DNA of 64,000 nt from Lachnospiraceae bacterium (GTDB lineage: Bacteria; Bacillota; Clostridia; Lachnospirales; Lachnospiraceae). The number at the start of each line of letters is the position of its first letter. Within the stretch, counting starts at the first letter, position 1. The position numbers and the translations under genes were made by a program. The stretch lies in the NCBI GenBank assembly GCA_028692975.1, contig JAQUWF010000001.1, positions 78,308-142,307 on the forward strand, given 5' to 3'. Below the pieces are notes generated by a model. It was not told the origin of the DNA. It was given only the letters and a program-made list of their open reading frames with translations, and did no database searches. This document shows, piece after piece, positions 50,048 through 59,547 of the stretch.

Positions 50048-51010
50048 ATGGAAGGAAGAAGAAAAAAAGCGGCACTTGCGCTGCTGTCCATGCAGCGCCA
50101 TTCCTGGGAACAGGGCATGGCTATGCAGGCATTTCTGGAATGCGGACATATGGATGTGGTGACGGCACTGGCGAAGGAAGCGGTCTATCGGAGTATGGAA
50201 GACGGACGACCGGCGACTATAGGAGTAATGGACGGCGTGACGGATCCATGTGCGGTGGGGGAAGCCCTTTGCGCGGCCTGCCAGACGACGCAGGATGCGG
50301 AACTGATTGCCGGGCGAGATAAACTTTTGGAGTGGGCGAGACATAAAGCACCCCGGAATAAAGACGGAATATGCTATCATCTGACTACGGGACATGAATT
50401 CTGGGTGGATTCTACCTATATGCTGCCGCCGTTTCTGGCTGCGGCGGGTTACCCGGAAGAGGCACTGCATACCTTTTATGCTTATTTCCATGCACTTTAT
50501 GATGAGAAAGTACGGCTGATGCGCCACAAATGGGAGGACGACAAAAAGATATTTACCCACGATGTCCACTGGGGTGTGGGCAATGGCTGGACCCTGACGG
50601 CTATGATCCGTTTGATCCGTCTTCTGCCTGCTGAGGATTACGAGAAGGATATCCTGCGTCTGCAGAATATGACCAAGACACTTTTAAAGAGTGCACTGCC
50701 CTACCGCACAAGCAACGGTCTGTTCTACGATGTGCTGGATGATCCATGCACCTTTGTGGAGACGAATTTTGCTCAGATGTGCGCCTATACCATGTATGAG
50801 GGCCTGCGTATGGGCTGGCTCCCAGCGGAATATGAGCAGGAAGCAGATGCGCTGTGTGATGCGGTAAATGCTCAGGTTGATGAATATGGATTTGTTCGCG
50901 GCGTCTGCGGGGCGCCTACCTTTGACAAGCCGGGGATATCTCCGGAGGGTCAGGCGTTTTATCTCATGATGGAACAGGCACGGGAAAAATATAAGAAAGA
51001 GGGAAAGTAG
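50048..51010 (+). CDS. GH88/GH105-like unsaturated glycosyl hydrolase
   Basis: 320 residues from ATG 50048 (GGAGG 9 nt upstream). An (alpha/alpha)6 barrel with RHSWEQGMAMQAFLECGH, EFWVDSTYMLPPFLAAAGY and HDVHWGVGNGWTLTAMIRL, which match the GH105/GH88 pattern with catalytic Asp in WVDS. GH105 hydrolyses unsaturated rhamnogalacturonan or related uronic disaccharides produced by lyases; no lyase is nearby. Cytoplasmic. The iron alcohol dehydrogenase follows 3 bp later. Confidence 0.8.
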   Translation: MEGRRKKAALALLSMQRHSWEQGMAMQAFLECGHMDVVTALAKEAVYRSMEDGRPATIGVMDGVTDPCAVGEALCAACQTTQDAELIAGRDKLLEWARHKAPRNKDGICYHLTTGHEFWVDSTYMLPPFLAAAGYPEEALHTFYAYFHALYDEKVRLMRHKWEDDKKIFTHDVHWGVGNGWTLTAMIRLIRLLPAEDYEKDILRLQNMTKTLLKSALPYRTSNGLFYDVLDDPCTFVETNFAQMCAYTMYEGLRMGWLPAEYEQEADALCDAVNAQVDEYGFVRGVCGAPTFDKPGISPEGQAFYLMMEQAREKYKKEGK

Positions 51011-51013
51011 AAT

Positions 51014-52177
51014 ATGGAGAATTTTGTATGGCATAATCCTACCAGGATTATCTTTGGAAAAGGAGTACACAAACAGGCGGGTGAAGAGACCGCAAAATAT
51101 ACAAAAAAGGTGCTGCTGCACTACGGCGGTAAGAGTATCAAGGCTACAGGGACTTACGACGCAGTGGTACAGTCCCTGCAGGCGGCAGGCGTGGAGTATG
51201 TGGAATTGGGCGGCGTACAGCCGAATCCGCGTCTTTCTCTGGTGCGGGAAGGCATTGACTTATGCAGGAAAGAAAATATCGGCTTTATCCTGGCTGTGGG
51301 CGGCGGAAGTGTTATTGATTCCTCCAAGGCTATCGCAGTGGGCGTTCCCTACGAGGGGGACGTATGGGATTTCTATAAGAGGGGCAAATCCCCTGAGAAA
51401 ATGCTTCCCGTTGGCGTTGTGCTGACCATACCGGCAGCGGGCAGCGAAAGCAGCGACGGCAGCGTGATCACAGACGAGGAGCATCAGGACAAGCGTTCCT
51501 GCTGCGCAGACTTTATGTATCCACAGTTTGCTCTGCTCAATCCGGAGCTTTGCTACACCCTGCCGAAGCATCAGGTGGCGGCAGGCGGTGCAGATATTCT
51601 GGCACATATTCTGGAACGCTATTTTTCACCCAACGATCACACGGATCTGTCTGACCGGCTTTGCGAGGGGGCGATGATCTCCCTTATGCAGAATCTTCCA
51701 AAGGTCCTGGAGGATCCAAAAGATTATGATGCATGGGCAGAGGTAATGTGGACCGGCAATGTGGGCCATAACGGGCTACTGGGCAGAGGCCGGAAAGAAG
51801 ACTGGTCCAGCCACGGCATCGAGCATGAGATCAGCGCCATCTACGATATCGCCCACGGTGCAGGCCTCGCTATCGTGTTCCCGGCATGGATGCGCTACGT
51901 AGGCCAGAAAAATCCAGATAAACTCTGCCAGTTCGCCGTGCGTGTTTTCGGCGTAGAAGCAGAAGGAAAAAGCAAAAAGGAGATTCTTGAGGCGGGCATC
52001 AGACATCTGATCGCCTTTTATAAGAGCCTTGGTCTGGCAACCACCCTGACCGAAGCAGGCATCGGGGACGACAAATTCTCGATCATGGCAGAAAAAGCCG
52101 TGATAGATGGTCCCCTGGGCAGTATGGTACCGTTGGAGAAAGCAGACGTGGAGGAAATACTTCGCCTTGCTTTATAA
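51014..52177 (+). CDS. iron-containing alcohol dehydrogenase (butanol dehydrogenase-like)
   Basis: 387 residues of the Fe-ADH family (NADH-dependent BdhA/YugJ type). Cofactor-binding GGGSVIDSSKAIA and the metal ligands in AAGGADILAHILE, SSHGIEHEISAIYDIAHGAGLA are intact. It starts 3 bp after the GH105-like gene. It could reduce an aldehyde from uronate breakdown or from fermentation. Ends at a terminator. Confidence 0.93.
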   Translation: MENFVWHNPTRIIFGKGVHKQAGEETAKYTKKVLLHYGGKSIKATGTYDAVVQSLQAAGVEYVELGGVQPNPRLSLVREGIDLCRKENIGFILAVGGGSVIDSSKAIAVGVPYEGDVWDFYKRGKSPEKMLPVGVVLTIPAAGSESSDGSVITDEEHQDKRSCCADFMYPQFALLNPELCYTLPKHQVAAGGADILAHILERYFSPNDHTDLSDRLCEGAMISLMQNLPKVLEDPKDYDAWAEVMWTGNVGHNGLLGRGRKEDWSSHGIEHEISAIYDIAHGAGLAIVFPAWMRYVGQKNPDKLCQFAVRVFGVEAEGKSKKEILEAGIRHLIAFYKSLGLATTLTEAGIGDDKFSIMAEKAVIDGPLGSMVPLEKADVEEILRLAL

Positions 52178-52194
52178 TACAGAAGCATAACAAG

Positions 52195-52241
52195 AGTCCA
52201 GATATTTCGAATTCATTCATCGGAATATCCGGGCTTTTTTT
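52195..52241 (+). terminator. terminator after the alcohol dehydrogenase gene
   Basis: GATATTTCGA (52201-52210) with TCGGAATATC (52220-52229) and an outer stem ending in GGGC, then seven T (52235-52241). Confidence 0.85.
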
Positions 52242-52281
52242 ATTTTGCAATAAAATATGAAAAAAGAACCCCCCAGGGGGC

Positions 52282-52310
52282 TTGTTAAGAACATGGCAAT
52301 CTAATATACT
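52282..52310 (+). promoter_or_regulatory. promoter of the peptide/nickel-family ABC operon
   Basis: TTGTTA (52282-52287), 17 bp, TATACT (52305-52310). A C5/G5 inverted repeat lies just upstream (52269-52280). Confidence 0.65.
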
Positions 52311-52370
52311 AAAAAAACGACACATCAAAAGGTCAAAATTACAACAAGGATACATCATGGAGGAAAAGAA

Positions 52371-53993
52371 ATGAAAAAGAAACTAATAGCCGTTTTAGTC
52401 ACTCTGGCAACTGTGGGAAGTCTTTTAGCCGGCTGCGGCAGCACGAATGTAGCAGAAAACAAAGACACTGCAGCAGAAACAACAAAAGAAGAGACAGAGA
52501 CACCGGCCAAGGAGGCTGCTGAAGACAAGTCTGATACAGCCGAGGGGACGACTCTGGTATACGGCAGCAATGATTATACCCGTATTAATCCTGCTATCGA
52601 TGAGCACGGTGAGATTAATGTGTTGTTATTTGATGGATTGACTGCGCATGATGCGGATAATAATGTGACATCGGGTCTGGCGGAATCCTGGGATCTGGAT
52701 GATGCGACCAACACATATACATTTCATCTGAGAGATGGCGTGAAATGGCATGATGGAGAACCATTTACTGCCGATGACGTCAAATTCACCATCGAAGCGA
52801 TTAAAAATCCGGACAATGAATCTGAGATCGCATCCAACTATGAGGACGTGACAGACATTACCGTTGTGGATGAGAAGACGGTTACATTCACACTGGCGGA
52901 CAAGAATGTAGCGTTTCTGGAGTATATGACCATCGGAATTCTGCCGAAGCATCTGCTGGACGGTAAGGATATGCAGACAGATGAATATTTCCATGCACCT
53001 GTAGGCACAGGAGCTTACAAATTACAGGAATGGGACGAGGGCCAGAGCATTACCCTGGTGAAGAATGAAGATTATTATAAAGGTGCTCCGAAGATCGAAA
53101 CCATCGTATTCAAGATCGTGCCGGATGATATTACCAAGGCACTGCAGCTGAAAGCCGGCGAGCTTGACATGGCGAAGATCACACCGAAGGATGCACAGAA
53201 TTTCAAAGAGGATGAGCGGTACACGACTTATGATATGAAGACAGCCGACTACCGCGGTATCATGTATAACTTTAACAATGAATTCTGGAAGAAAAATGCA
53301 GACGTTATCCCGGGAATCAATTACGGTATCGACCGCCAGGCTATGGTGGACAGCGTGCTGCTGGGTGAGGGAGTCGTAGCTTACGGCCCGCTGCAGAGAA
53401 ACAAATATAACGATGAAAATGTGGAACAGTACAACTATGATCCGGCAAAAGCCAAGGAAATCATCGAGGCAGCAGGCTGGACGTTGGGCGGCGACGGCAT
53501 TTACGAGAAGGACGGACAGAAGCTTTCTTTCACCATCAATGTTATGGAAGGCGATCAGGTACGTGCAGATATGGCGGCTATCGCATCGCAGCAGCTGAAG
53601 GAAATCGGCGTAGATGCCAAGAGCCAGGTACAGTCCGAGATCGACTGGGCGAATCAGGAAGCATTCCTCATCGGATGGGGCAGCCCCTTTGATGCAGATG
53701 ATCATACATACAAAGTATTCGGAACAGATAAGGGAAGCAACTACAATGGATATTCCAATGCGGATGTAGATAAATATCTGACCGAGGCACGCCAGACAGA
53801 TGACGAAGCAGCAAGAAAAGAAGCATATGCGAAATTTCAGGAGGCACTGGCATTGAATCCGGCATACACCTTCTTCTGCTACGTGGACGTAGACTATGTG
53901 GTAAATAAAAATGTACAGGGCATTTCTGAAAATACGGTTTTGGGACACCACGGCGTAGGTATTTTCTGGAATGTTGCAGATTGGACAATGTAA
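52371..53993 (+). CDS. ABC transporter substrate-binding lipoprotein, family 5 (DppA/NikA-like)
   Basis: 540 residues, lipobox LLAGC at C22, then a Thr/Glu/Lys-rich linker. Family 5 motifs: NPAIDEHGEINVLLFDGLTAHD, GLAESWDLDDATNTYTFHLRDGVKWHDGEPFTADDVKFT and VGTGAYKLQEW. These proteins bind peptides, or metal complexes such as nickel. Ligand cannot be assigned. GGAGG precedes the start. The gene overlaps the first ATPase by 1 nt (TAATG). Confidence 0.93.
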   Translation: MKKKLIAVLVTLATVGSLLAGCGSTNVAENKDTAAETTKEETETPAKEAAEDKSDTAEGTTLVYGSNDYTRINPAIDEHGEINVLLFDGLTAHDADNNVTSGLAESWDLDDATNTYTFHLRDGVKWHDGEPFTADDVKFTIEAIKNPDNESEIASNYEDVTDITVVDEKTVTFTLADKNVAFLEYMTIGILPKHLLDGKDMQTDEYFHAPVGTGAYKLQEWDEGQSITLVKNEDYYKGAPKIETIVFKIVPDDITKALQLKAGELDMAKITPKDAQNFKEDERYTTYDMKTADYRGIMYNFNNEFWKKNADVIPGINYGIDRQAMVDSVLLGEGVVAYGPLQRNKYNDENVEQYNYDPAKAKEIIEAAGWTLGGDGIYEKDGQKLSFTINVMEGDQVRADMAAIASQQLKEIGVDAKSQVQSEIDWANQEAFLIGWGSPFDADDHTYKVFGTDKGSNYNGYSNADVDKYLTEARQTDDEAARKEAYAKFQEALALNPAYTFFCYVDVDYVVNKNVQGISENTVLGHHGVGIFWNVADWTM

Positions 53994-55024
53994 TGAACAA
54001 GCAATATGCATTAGAAATCAATAATCTTTCCGTCAGCTTTTTCACGGCTGACGGAGAAACCGAAGCAGTAAGGGACGTCTCCTTGTCGTTAAGACAGGGG
54101 GAGGTCCTTGCTCTCGTTGGTGAGTCCGGGTGTGGGAAGTCTGTATTCTGCAAGGCAATCATGGGGCTTTTGTCCAAAGATGCCAGAATCAAGTCAGGCG
54201 AGATTTTAAAGGACGATAGGGATATACGAACACTTTCGGAGCGGGAAATGCAGCTGCTGCGGGGGAGCGGAATCTCCATGATCTTTCAGGATCCGCTTAC
54301 CTCGCTGAATCCAACTATGACCATAGGCCGCCAGATCGCGGAGGCTGTCAAACTGCATAACCGGGAACTAAACAGGCAGCAGATAAAGGCAAAAGTCCTG
54401 GAATTGCTGGAACTGGTGGGTATTCCCGATGCGGAGAGCCGTTACGATTCTTACCCATACCATTTTTCCGGCGGTATGCGTCAGCGGTGCGTCATGGCCA
54501 TAGCCCTTGCGGCTGACCCACAGATCTTGATCGCGGACGAACCCACCACGGCGCTGGATGTGACTATTCAGGCTGAGATCTTGAATCTGTTGAAAGAAAT
54601 ACAGAAAAAGAGAAATATGAGTATCCTTTTTGTCACCCATGATCTTGGCGTGGTAGCAAAGATCGCGGACCGTGTTGCAGTCATGTATGCGGGTAAGATC
54701 GTGGAATACGGCATGGCGGAGGAGATTTTTTACGATGCGAGACATCCGTATACCTGGGGGCTTTTGAGTGCCCTGCCTTATTATGCCAGGGCAAAAGGCG
54801 AGCTGCAGGCCATACCGGGCTTTCCGCCCCATCTGACACCGCCGCCCAAAGGGGATGCTTTTGCCGTGAGAAATCCGTATGCCATGGAGATCGACTATGA
54901 GGAAATGCCGCCATTTTTCCCGGTGAGTGAGACTCATTTTGCGGCTACCTGGCTTTTGGATGAGCACGCACCGGAAGTTGTATCACCTTTTCGTGAAATC
55001 AGCAAAAGGAGGTGCGGCGCATGA
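53993..55024 (+). CDS. peptide/nickel-type ABC ATPase DppD-like
   Basis: 343 residues from ATG 53993. Walker A GESGCGKSVF, Q-loop FQDPLTSLNPTMTIG, signature FSGGMRQRCVMAIALA, Walker B LIADEPTTALD and switch FVTHDLGVVA. The C-terminal oligopeptide/dipeptide extension (HPYTWGLLSALPYY and PPHLTPPPKGDAFAVRN) identifies the DppD/OppD class, although its usual cysteines for an Fe-S cluster are absent. Overlaps its neighbours on both sides. Confidence 0.93.
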   Translation: MNKQYALEINNLSVSFFTADGETEAVRDVSLSLRQGEVLALVGESGCGKSVFCKAIMGLLSKDARIKSGEILKDDRDIRTLSEREMQLLRGSGISMIFQDPLTSLNPTMTIGRQIAEAVKLHNRELNRQQIKAKVLELLELVGIPDAESRYDSYPYHFSGGMRQRCVMAIALAADPQILIADEPTTALDVTIQAEILNLLKEIQKKRNMSILFVTHDLGVVAKIADRVAVMYAGKIVEYGMAEEIFYDARHPYTWGLLSALPYYARAKGELQAIPGFPPHLTPPPKGDAFAVRNPYAMEIDYEEMPPFFPVSETHFAATWLLDEHAPEVVSPFREISKRRCGA

Positions 55025-55941
55025 TGGAAAATAAGGATATATTAGTAGATGTGCAGGGACTGACCCATCAGTTTCCCATGGGCAAAAAGAAAAGCATCAA
55101 GGCAGTGCACCATGTTTCCTTCCAGATCAGACGTGACGAGATCTTCAGCCTGGTGGGCGAATCTGGTTCAGGGAAGTCCACGGTGGCGCGGTGCCTTATG
55201 AATATTTACGAACCAACCGAGGGAACCATACGGTATGACGGTATCAATCTGTGCGACAAGAAGGAGCGGGAACAACATAAAACAAGGCTTCAGAGAGAAC
55301 GGCAGATTATTTTCCAGGATTCGGCTTCGGCACTGAATCAGCGCATGAAGACGAAGGATATCGTGGCGGAACCTCTGCGTATCCAGCATATTTTTTCCGA
55401 AAAAGAGGAATTAGACCAGTATGTGCGGCAGCAGCTGGAGATGGTGGGGCTGGAGGAAAATTATCTGAACCGGCGTCCATCGGAACTGTCCGGCGGGCAG
55501 AGACAGCGCATCGCCATCGCCCGCGCCTTTGGCATGAAACCGCGGCTTCTGGTGGCGGATGAGCCTATTGCGTCTTTGGATGTATCCATACAGGCGCAGG
55601 TGATCAAACTGTTCCAGCATTTGCAGGAGGAACATGACTGCGCTATTTTGTTTATTGCCCATGATCTGTCCATGGTGCGCTACCTGAGTGACCGGGTGGG
55701 TGTCATGTGCAAGGGACATCTGGTGGAGATGGGGGAGACGGAAAAGATTTTCCAGAATCCACTACATTCTTATACGAAATCTTTACTGTCGGCCATACCT
55801 GTTCCGGATCCGGCGCTTGAGAAGAAGCGAAGCAGCGTGACTTATGATGCTGCATCCATATGGAATACGGGAATCATGGTGGAAGCAGAAGAGGGCCACT
55901 GGGTCATGCAGGAGGAGGCAGATCATGAAAATCTCATATAG
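55021..55941 (+). CDS. peptide/nickel-type ABC ATPase DppF-like
   Basis: 306 residues from ATG 55021 (AAAGGAGG upstream; overlap ATGA with the previous gene). Walker A GESGSGKST, Q-loop FQDSASALNQRM, signature LSGGQRQRIAIARAF, Walker B LVADEPIASLD and switch FIAHDLSMV. It pairs with the DppD-like ATPase as heterodimer. Its stop overlaps the first permease start by 17 nt. Confidence 0.94.
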   Translation: MMENKDILVDVQGLTHQFPMGKKKSIKAVHHVSFQIRRDEIFSLVGESGSGKSTVARCLMNIYEPTEGTIRYDGINLCDKKEREQHKTRLQRERQIIFQDSASALNQRMKTKDIVAEPLRIQHIFSEKEELDQYVRQQLEMVGLEENYLNRRPSELSGGQRQRIAIARAFGMKPRLLVADEPIASLDVSIQAQVIKLFQHLQEEHDCAILFIAHDLSMVRYLSDRVGVMCKGHLVEMGETEKIFQNPLHSYTKSLLSAIPVPDPALEKKRSSVTYDAASIWNTGIMVEAEEGHWVMQEEADHENLI

Positions 55942-56917
55942 AAGACGCATACTGATCTTTCTTTTGTCGGTGTTCTGCCTGTCCGTGCTGGTTTTTGCCA
56001 TGTCACGGCTGGCGCCGGGCGATCCGCTGGTATCTTATTACGGCGACCGGGCGGAGCGCATGTCCCCGGAGGAGAAGGATCGGGCCATGGAACGGCTGGG
56101 ACTCAATGAATCCATGGTGGTACAGTATGTGAAATGGGTGAAAAATGCCGTGTCCGGTGACTTCGGAATGTCCTTTAAATACAAGCAGGATGTTATGAAA
56201 GTTATTGAGGGGCGGCTGGTCAATACGCTGATCCTGGGCGGGGTGGGATTTATCCTTACCTTTTTGCTTGCCCTGCTCCTTGGTATTTTGTGCGCATTCC
56301 ATGAAAATAGCTGGCTGGACCGCATTATCTGTAAGGTGGGCACCATCACCAGCTGTATTCCGGAATTCTGGCTGTCCCTGGTGCTGATTCTGATTTTCAG
56401 TGTGAATCTGCGGCTGCTTCCGGGCAGCGGGGCCTACGCTCTGGGGCAGTCTTCCAGCATTTCCAGCAGGCTCACACATCTGATCCTGCCTATGGTAGTG
56501 GTTGTCATGAGTCATTTATGGTATTACGCCTACATGATCCGCAACAAGCTGCTGGAGGAGATACGACAGGACTATGTACTGCTGGCCAAAGCAAAGGGCA
56601 TGTCCCGCCGCCGCATTATGTACCAGCATTGCGTGCGGAATATTATGCCTGCGTTTATCAGCATTATGGCGATATCCCTGCCCCATATCGTGGAGGGGAC
56701 TTATATTGTGGAAATGGTATTTTCCTATCCGGGCATCGGCACGCTTTCTTTCGAGAGCGCCAAGTATCATGACTATAATATGCTCATGGTGCTCTGCCTT
56801 ATTACAGGTATTGTGGTTATCTTTGGCAATATTACTGGTCAGGCGATCAGCGAGGCTATCGATCCGCGGATGAAAGAACCTGAGATCATGGAGGTGGCGG
56901 CTGATGGAAGCAGATAA
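55925..56917 (+). CDS. peptide/nickel-type ABC permease DppB-like
   Basis: 330 residues from ATG 55925. Six membrane helices; the first one is followed by RLAPGDPLVSYYGDRAERMSPEEKDRAMERLGLN, characteristic of DppB/NikB. The coupling loop is LLAKAKGMSRRRIMYQHCVRNIMP. It overlaps the DppF-like and DppC-like genes, consistent with strict operon expression. Confidence 0.93.
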   Translation: MKISYRRRILIFLLSVFCLSVLVFAMSRLAPGDPLVSYYGDRAERMSPEEKDRAMERLGLNESMVVQYVKWVKNAVSGDFGMSFKYKQDVMKVIEGRLVNTLILGGVGFILTFLLALLLGILCAFHENSWLDRIICKVGTITSCIPEFWLSLVLILIFSVNLRLLPGSGAYALGQSSSISSRLTHLILPMVVVVMSHLWYYAYMIRNKLLEEIRQDYVLLAKAKGMSRRRIMYQHCVRNIMPAFISIMAISLPHIVEGTYIVEMVFSYPGIGTLSFESAKYHDYNMLMVLCLITGIVVIFGNITGQAISEAIDPRMKEPEIMEVAADGSR

Positions 56918-57797
56918 GACATTTCAACTGGTTGGCGCCGGTTATAAGGATACGGTGGTGCCGGTGGAAAGAAAGCAGCATTGGTGGACAGGCAGACCGA
57001 TCTGTTCCATGGTCATTCTGGGAATCATCATACTGGCCTGTGTGGGCTGCAGATTTTTCATGACCCATGATCCTACCTATATGGACCTGGCCAGTTATAA
57101 TCTGGCACCAAATGGGGAATTCTGGTTCGGGACGGATACTATGGGCAGAGATATTTTTTCCATGATTTTATACGGCGGAAGGATTTCCCTTTTTATCGGT
57201 ATCCTTGCTACGGTGTTATCCACATTTATTGCCGTGGTGTATGGTTCCATCAGCGGGATCGCGCCAGGATGGCTGGATGAGGGTATGATGCGGTTTACAG
57301 AAATTCTGCTGAGTATTCCCTCTATCCTGATTATTATTTTTGTGCAGGCACTGATTGGAAAGGATAATATCCTGGTGATTGCTTTTGTCATCGGGATCAC
57401 CAGCTGGATGAGCATTTCCAAGATCGTGCGCACAGAGGTGCGGCAGATCAGGGAAAGCGAGTACGTGATCGCTTCCCGGTGCATGGGCGGTGGCTTCTGG
57501 CATATCCTGCGGGTACATTTGCTGCCGAACTTTGTCTCGTCTATTATGTTCATGGTAGTCATGAATGTGCGGGGAGCCATCGTAGCGGAATCTACCTTGA
57601 GTTTCCTGGGTATCGGCCTGCCTATCGAGGTGATTTCCTGGGGAAGTATGCTCTCCCTTGCGGAAAAAGCGCTGATGACCAACTCCTGGTGGATGATTTT
57701 GATCCCGGGATTGTTCCTTGTGATCACCCTTATGTGCATTACGAATATCGGAAATTATATCCGGAAGAATGTGAATCAAAGGCAGAGTAATATGTAA
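56904..57797 (+). CDS. peptide/nickel-type ABC permease DppC-like
   Basis: 297 residues. N-terminal helix after WWTGRPICSMVILGIIILACVG, then NLAPNGEFWFGTDTMGRDIFSMILYGGRISLFIGI, the signature of DppC/NikC, and the coupling loop VIASRCMGGGFWHILRVHLLPN. Last gene of the five-gene importer; a hairpin terminator follows 12 bp later. Confidence 0.94.
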   Translation: MEADKTFQLVGAGYKDTVVPVERKQHWWTGRPICSMVILGIIILACVGCRFFMTHDPTYMDLASYNLAPNGEFWFGTDTMGRDIFSMILYGGRISLFIGILATVLSTFIAVVYGSISGIAPGWLDEGMMRFTEILLSIPSILIIIFVQALIGKDNILVIAFVIGITSWMSISKIVRTEVRQIRESEYVIASRCMGGGFWHILRVHLLPNFVSSIMFMVVMNVRGAIVAESTLSFLGIGLPIEVISWGSMLSLAEKALMTNSWWMILIPGLFLVITLMCITNIGNYIRKNVNQRQSNM

Positions 57798-57809
57798 ATA
57801 GAGTGAAAG

Positions 57810-57840
57810 AAATCCCTCCACAGGAAGAGTGGGGGGATTT
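57810..57840 (+). terminator. terminator of the peptide/nickel-family importer
   Basis: AAATCCCTCCAC (57810-57821), 7-nt loop, GTGGGGGGATTT (57829-57840); T-run short (TTTCTCT). Confidence 0.8.
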
Positions 57841-57986
57841 CTCTATGCAGAGAATGAAGGCGCTTTTTGTATATCGGTGGGGTAAAACTGCACAAAAAAA
57901 TGAAAAATAGTATAAAATAGTGTAAAATATATATAAAAAAATTACACCATTTTATAAAATCGTAAGTTAAAATTCATAAAGATAGT

Positions 57987-58023
57987 TGCTATACTTAATG
58001 ACATAAGAACGAATGAATCGTTC
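57987..58023 (+). promoter_or_regulatory. extended -10 promoter and dyad before the second sugar transporter
   Basis: TGCTATACT (57987-57995) is an extended -10 with a poor -35, as in activator-dependent promoters. An inverted repeat GAACGA-N5-TCGTTC (58007-58023) follows just downstream. Confidence 0.5.
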
Positions 58024-58043
58024 AAAACAGGGAGGAAACAAGT

Positions 58044-59438
58044 ATGAAGAGAAAAGCATTAGCATTGACACTTGCAGCAGCTATGGCATTGTCATTGGGA
58101 GCCTGCGGAAGTACAGACAAAGCAGCTGCCACAGATGACACAAAAACAGAGAGCACAGACAAGAAAGATGACACAGCAAAAGCAGACGATACAGCGAAGG
58201 AAGAAGACAAAAAAGAAGACACAGCAGCAGCCGGAGATCCAGTCACCATCAAGGTATTCTCCAATCTTCCAGACAGAACTTCGGGACAGGGACTTGTAGA
58301 GCAGACGATCTTTGATGATTACAAAAAAGCAAATCCAAATGTTACCATCGAAGTAGAAGCACTGGATGACGAAGCATACAAGACCAAATTTAAAGCATAC
58401 GCTTCCGGCAGTCAGATGCCTGACCTGGTTAACGTATGGGGACAGCCTGGATTCATCGATGAAGTAATGGATGCCGGGATCCTTGCAGAATTAAACAAAG
58501 ACGACTACAAAGACTACGGATTCATCGAAGGTTCTCTGGATGGATTCTCCAAAGACGGCAAATTATATGGACTGGCTCGTAACACAGACGTACTTGGCTT
58601 CTACTATAATGAGAAGATGTTCAAGGATAACGGCTGGGAAGTACCGACAACATTTGATGATCTTTATGCACTGGCAGACAAGATCAATGCAGCAGGTATC
58701 ATTCCAGTAGCGATGGACGGCGCAGACAAATGGCCACTTGATATTTTCATTACAGATGCAATGCAGCAGATCGACGGCTCAGGCGTTATGCAGAAAACAC
58801 ATGATGCAATCGCAAACGCAGACTTCTCAGATCCTACATTCAAGAAAGCAACTGATATTCTTGTAGACAGTGCGAAAAAAGGTCTGTTCCAGACAGGCTT
58901 CGAGACAACTGATTACGGTACAGCACAGAACCTGTTCATCAATGGTCAGTCAGCTATGTACTACATGGGCAGCTGGGACATGAGTATGGCAACAAATCAG
59001 GATATCGATCCTGAAGTTCGCGACAACATCCGCGTATTCACAATGCCATCTGTAGAAGGCGGCAAAGCAAAAGCAACAGACATCACAGCATGGAACGGCG
59101 GCGGCTACGCAGTAACAGAAAAAGCTGCTAACAAAGAAGAAGCAATCAAGTTATTGAACTTCATGTTCCAGCCGGAAGAATGGACCAAGATCGCATGGGA
59201 AAATGGTGTTTGTATGTCAGCTCAGGACTTCTCTCAGTTTGCAACAGGCAAAGAGACAGAAGTACAGAAACAGTTTACTGAGATCGTTAAGAACTCTACC
59301 AATCTTTCAGGAACACCTCTCGGAGACATGGGAACATCCGAATTCAAGACAATCTGCGAAGACTCTACGCAGGAAGTTGCAATCGGTTCTATCACGTCAG
59401 ATGAGTATCTGCAGAAACTGGCAGATGCGTGTAAATAA
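58044..59438 (+). CDS. sugar ABC transporter substrate-binding lipoprotein (second system)
   Basis: 464 residues with lipobox LGAC (C21) and an Asp/Lys/Thr-rich linker of about 50 residues. Family-1 solute-binding fold (VTIKVFSNLPDRTSGQGLVEQTIFDDYKKANPNVTIEVE; NGQSAMYYMGSWDMSMA). Codon use is strongly biased (many GCA, ACA, GAC), stronger than in neighbouring genes, pointing to high expression. GGGAGG precedes the start. A perfect hairpin separates it from the permeases. No ATPase gene follows. Confidence 0.93.
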   Translation: MKRKALALTLAAAMALSLGACGSTDKAAATDDTKTESTDKKDDTAKADDTAKEEDKKEDTAAAGDPVTIKVFSNLPDRTSGQGLVEQTIFDDYKKANPNVTIEVEALDDEAYKTKFKAYASGSQMPDLVNVWGQPGFIDEVMDAGILAELNKDDYKDYGFIEGSLDGFSKDGKLYGLARNTDVLGFYYNEKMFKDNGWEVPTTFDDLYALADKINAAGIIPVAMDGADKWPLDIFITDAMQQIDGSGVMQKTHDAIANADFSDPTFKKATDILVDSAKKGLFQTGFETTDYGTAQNLFINGQSAMYYMGSWDMSMATNQDIDPEVRDNIRVFTMPSVEGGKAKATDITAWNGGGYAVTEKAANKEEAIKLLNFMFQPEEWTKIAWENGVCMSAQDFSQFATGKETEVQKQFTEIVKNSTNLSGTPLGDMGTSEFKTICEDSTQEVAIGSITSDEYLQKLADACK

Positions 59439-59485
59439 AGAACAATCGTAACTAATCACGTACTGAATCGCTACGATTAATCCAG

Positions 59486-59524
59486 ATGAGAGCCGCCGAC
59501 CATAGAACGTAAGGCGGCTCTCAT
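59486..59524 (+). other. intra-operon hairpin between binding protein and permeases
   Basis: Perfect 12-bp stem: ATGAGAGCCGCC (59486-59497), 15-nt loop, GGCGGCTCTCAT (59513-59524). No T-run, so more likely an mRNA-stabilising or processing hairpin that raises binding-protein levels. Confidence 0.85.
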
Positions 59525-59547
59525 TGTCTGAAAAAACAGGAGGCAAC

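Noticed and set aside
53022..54011. 329-codon minus-strand ORF
   Set aside because: Antisense to the DppA-like gene; composition rich in Cys/Ile/His and no ribosome site.
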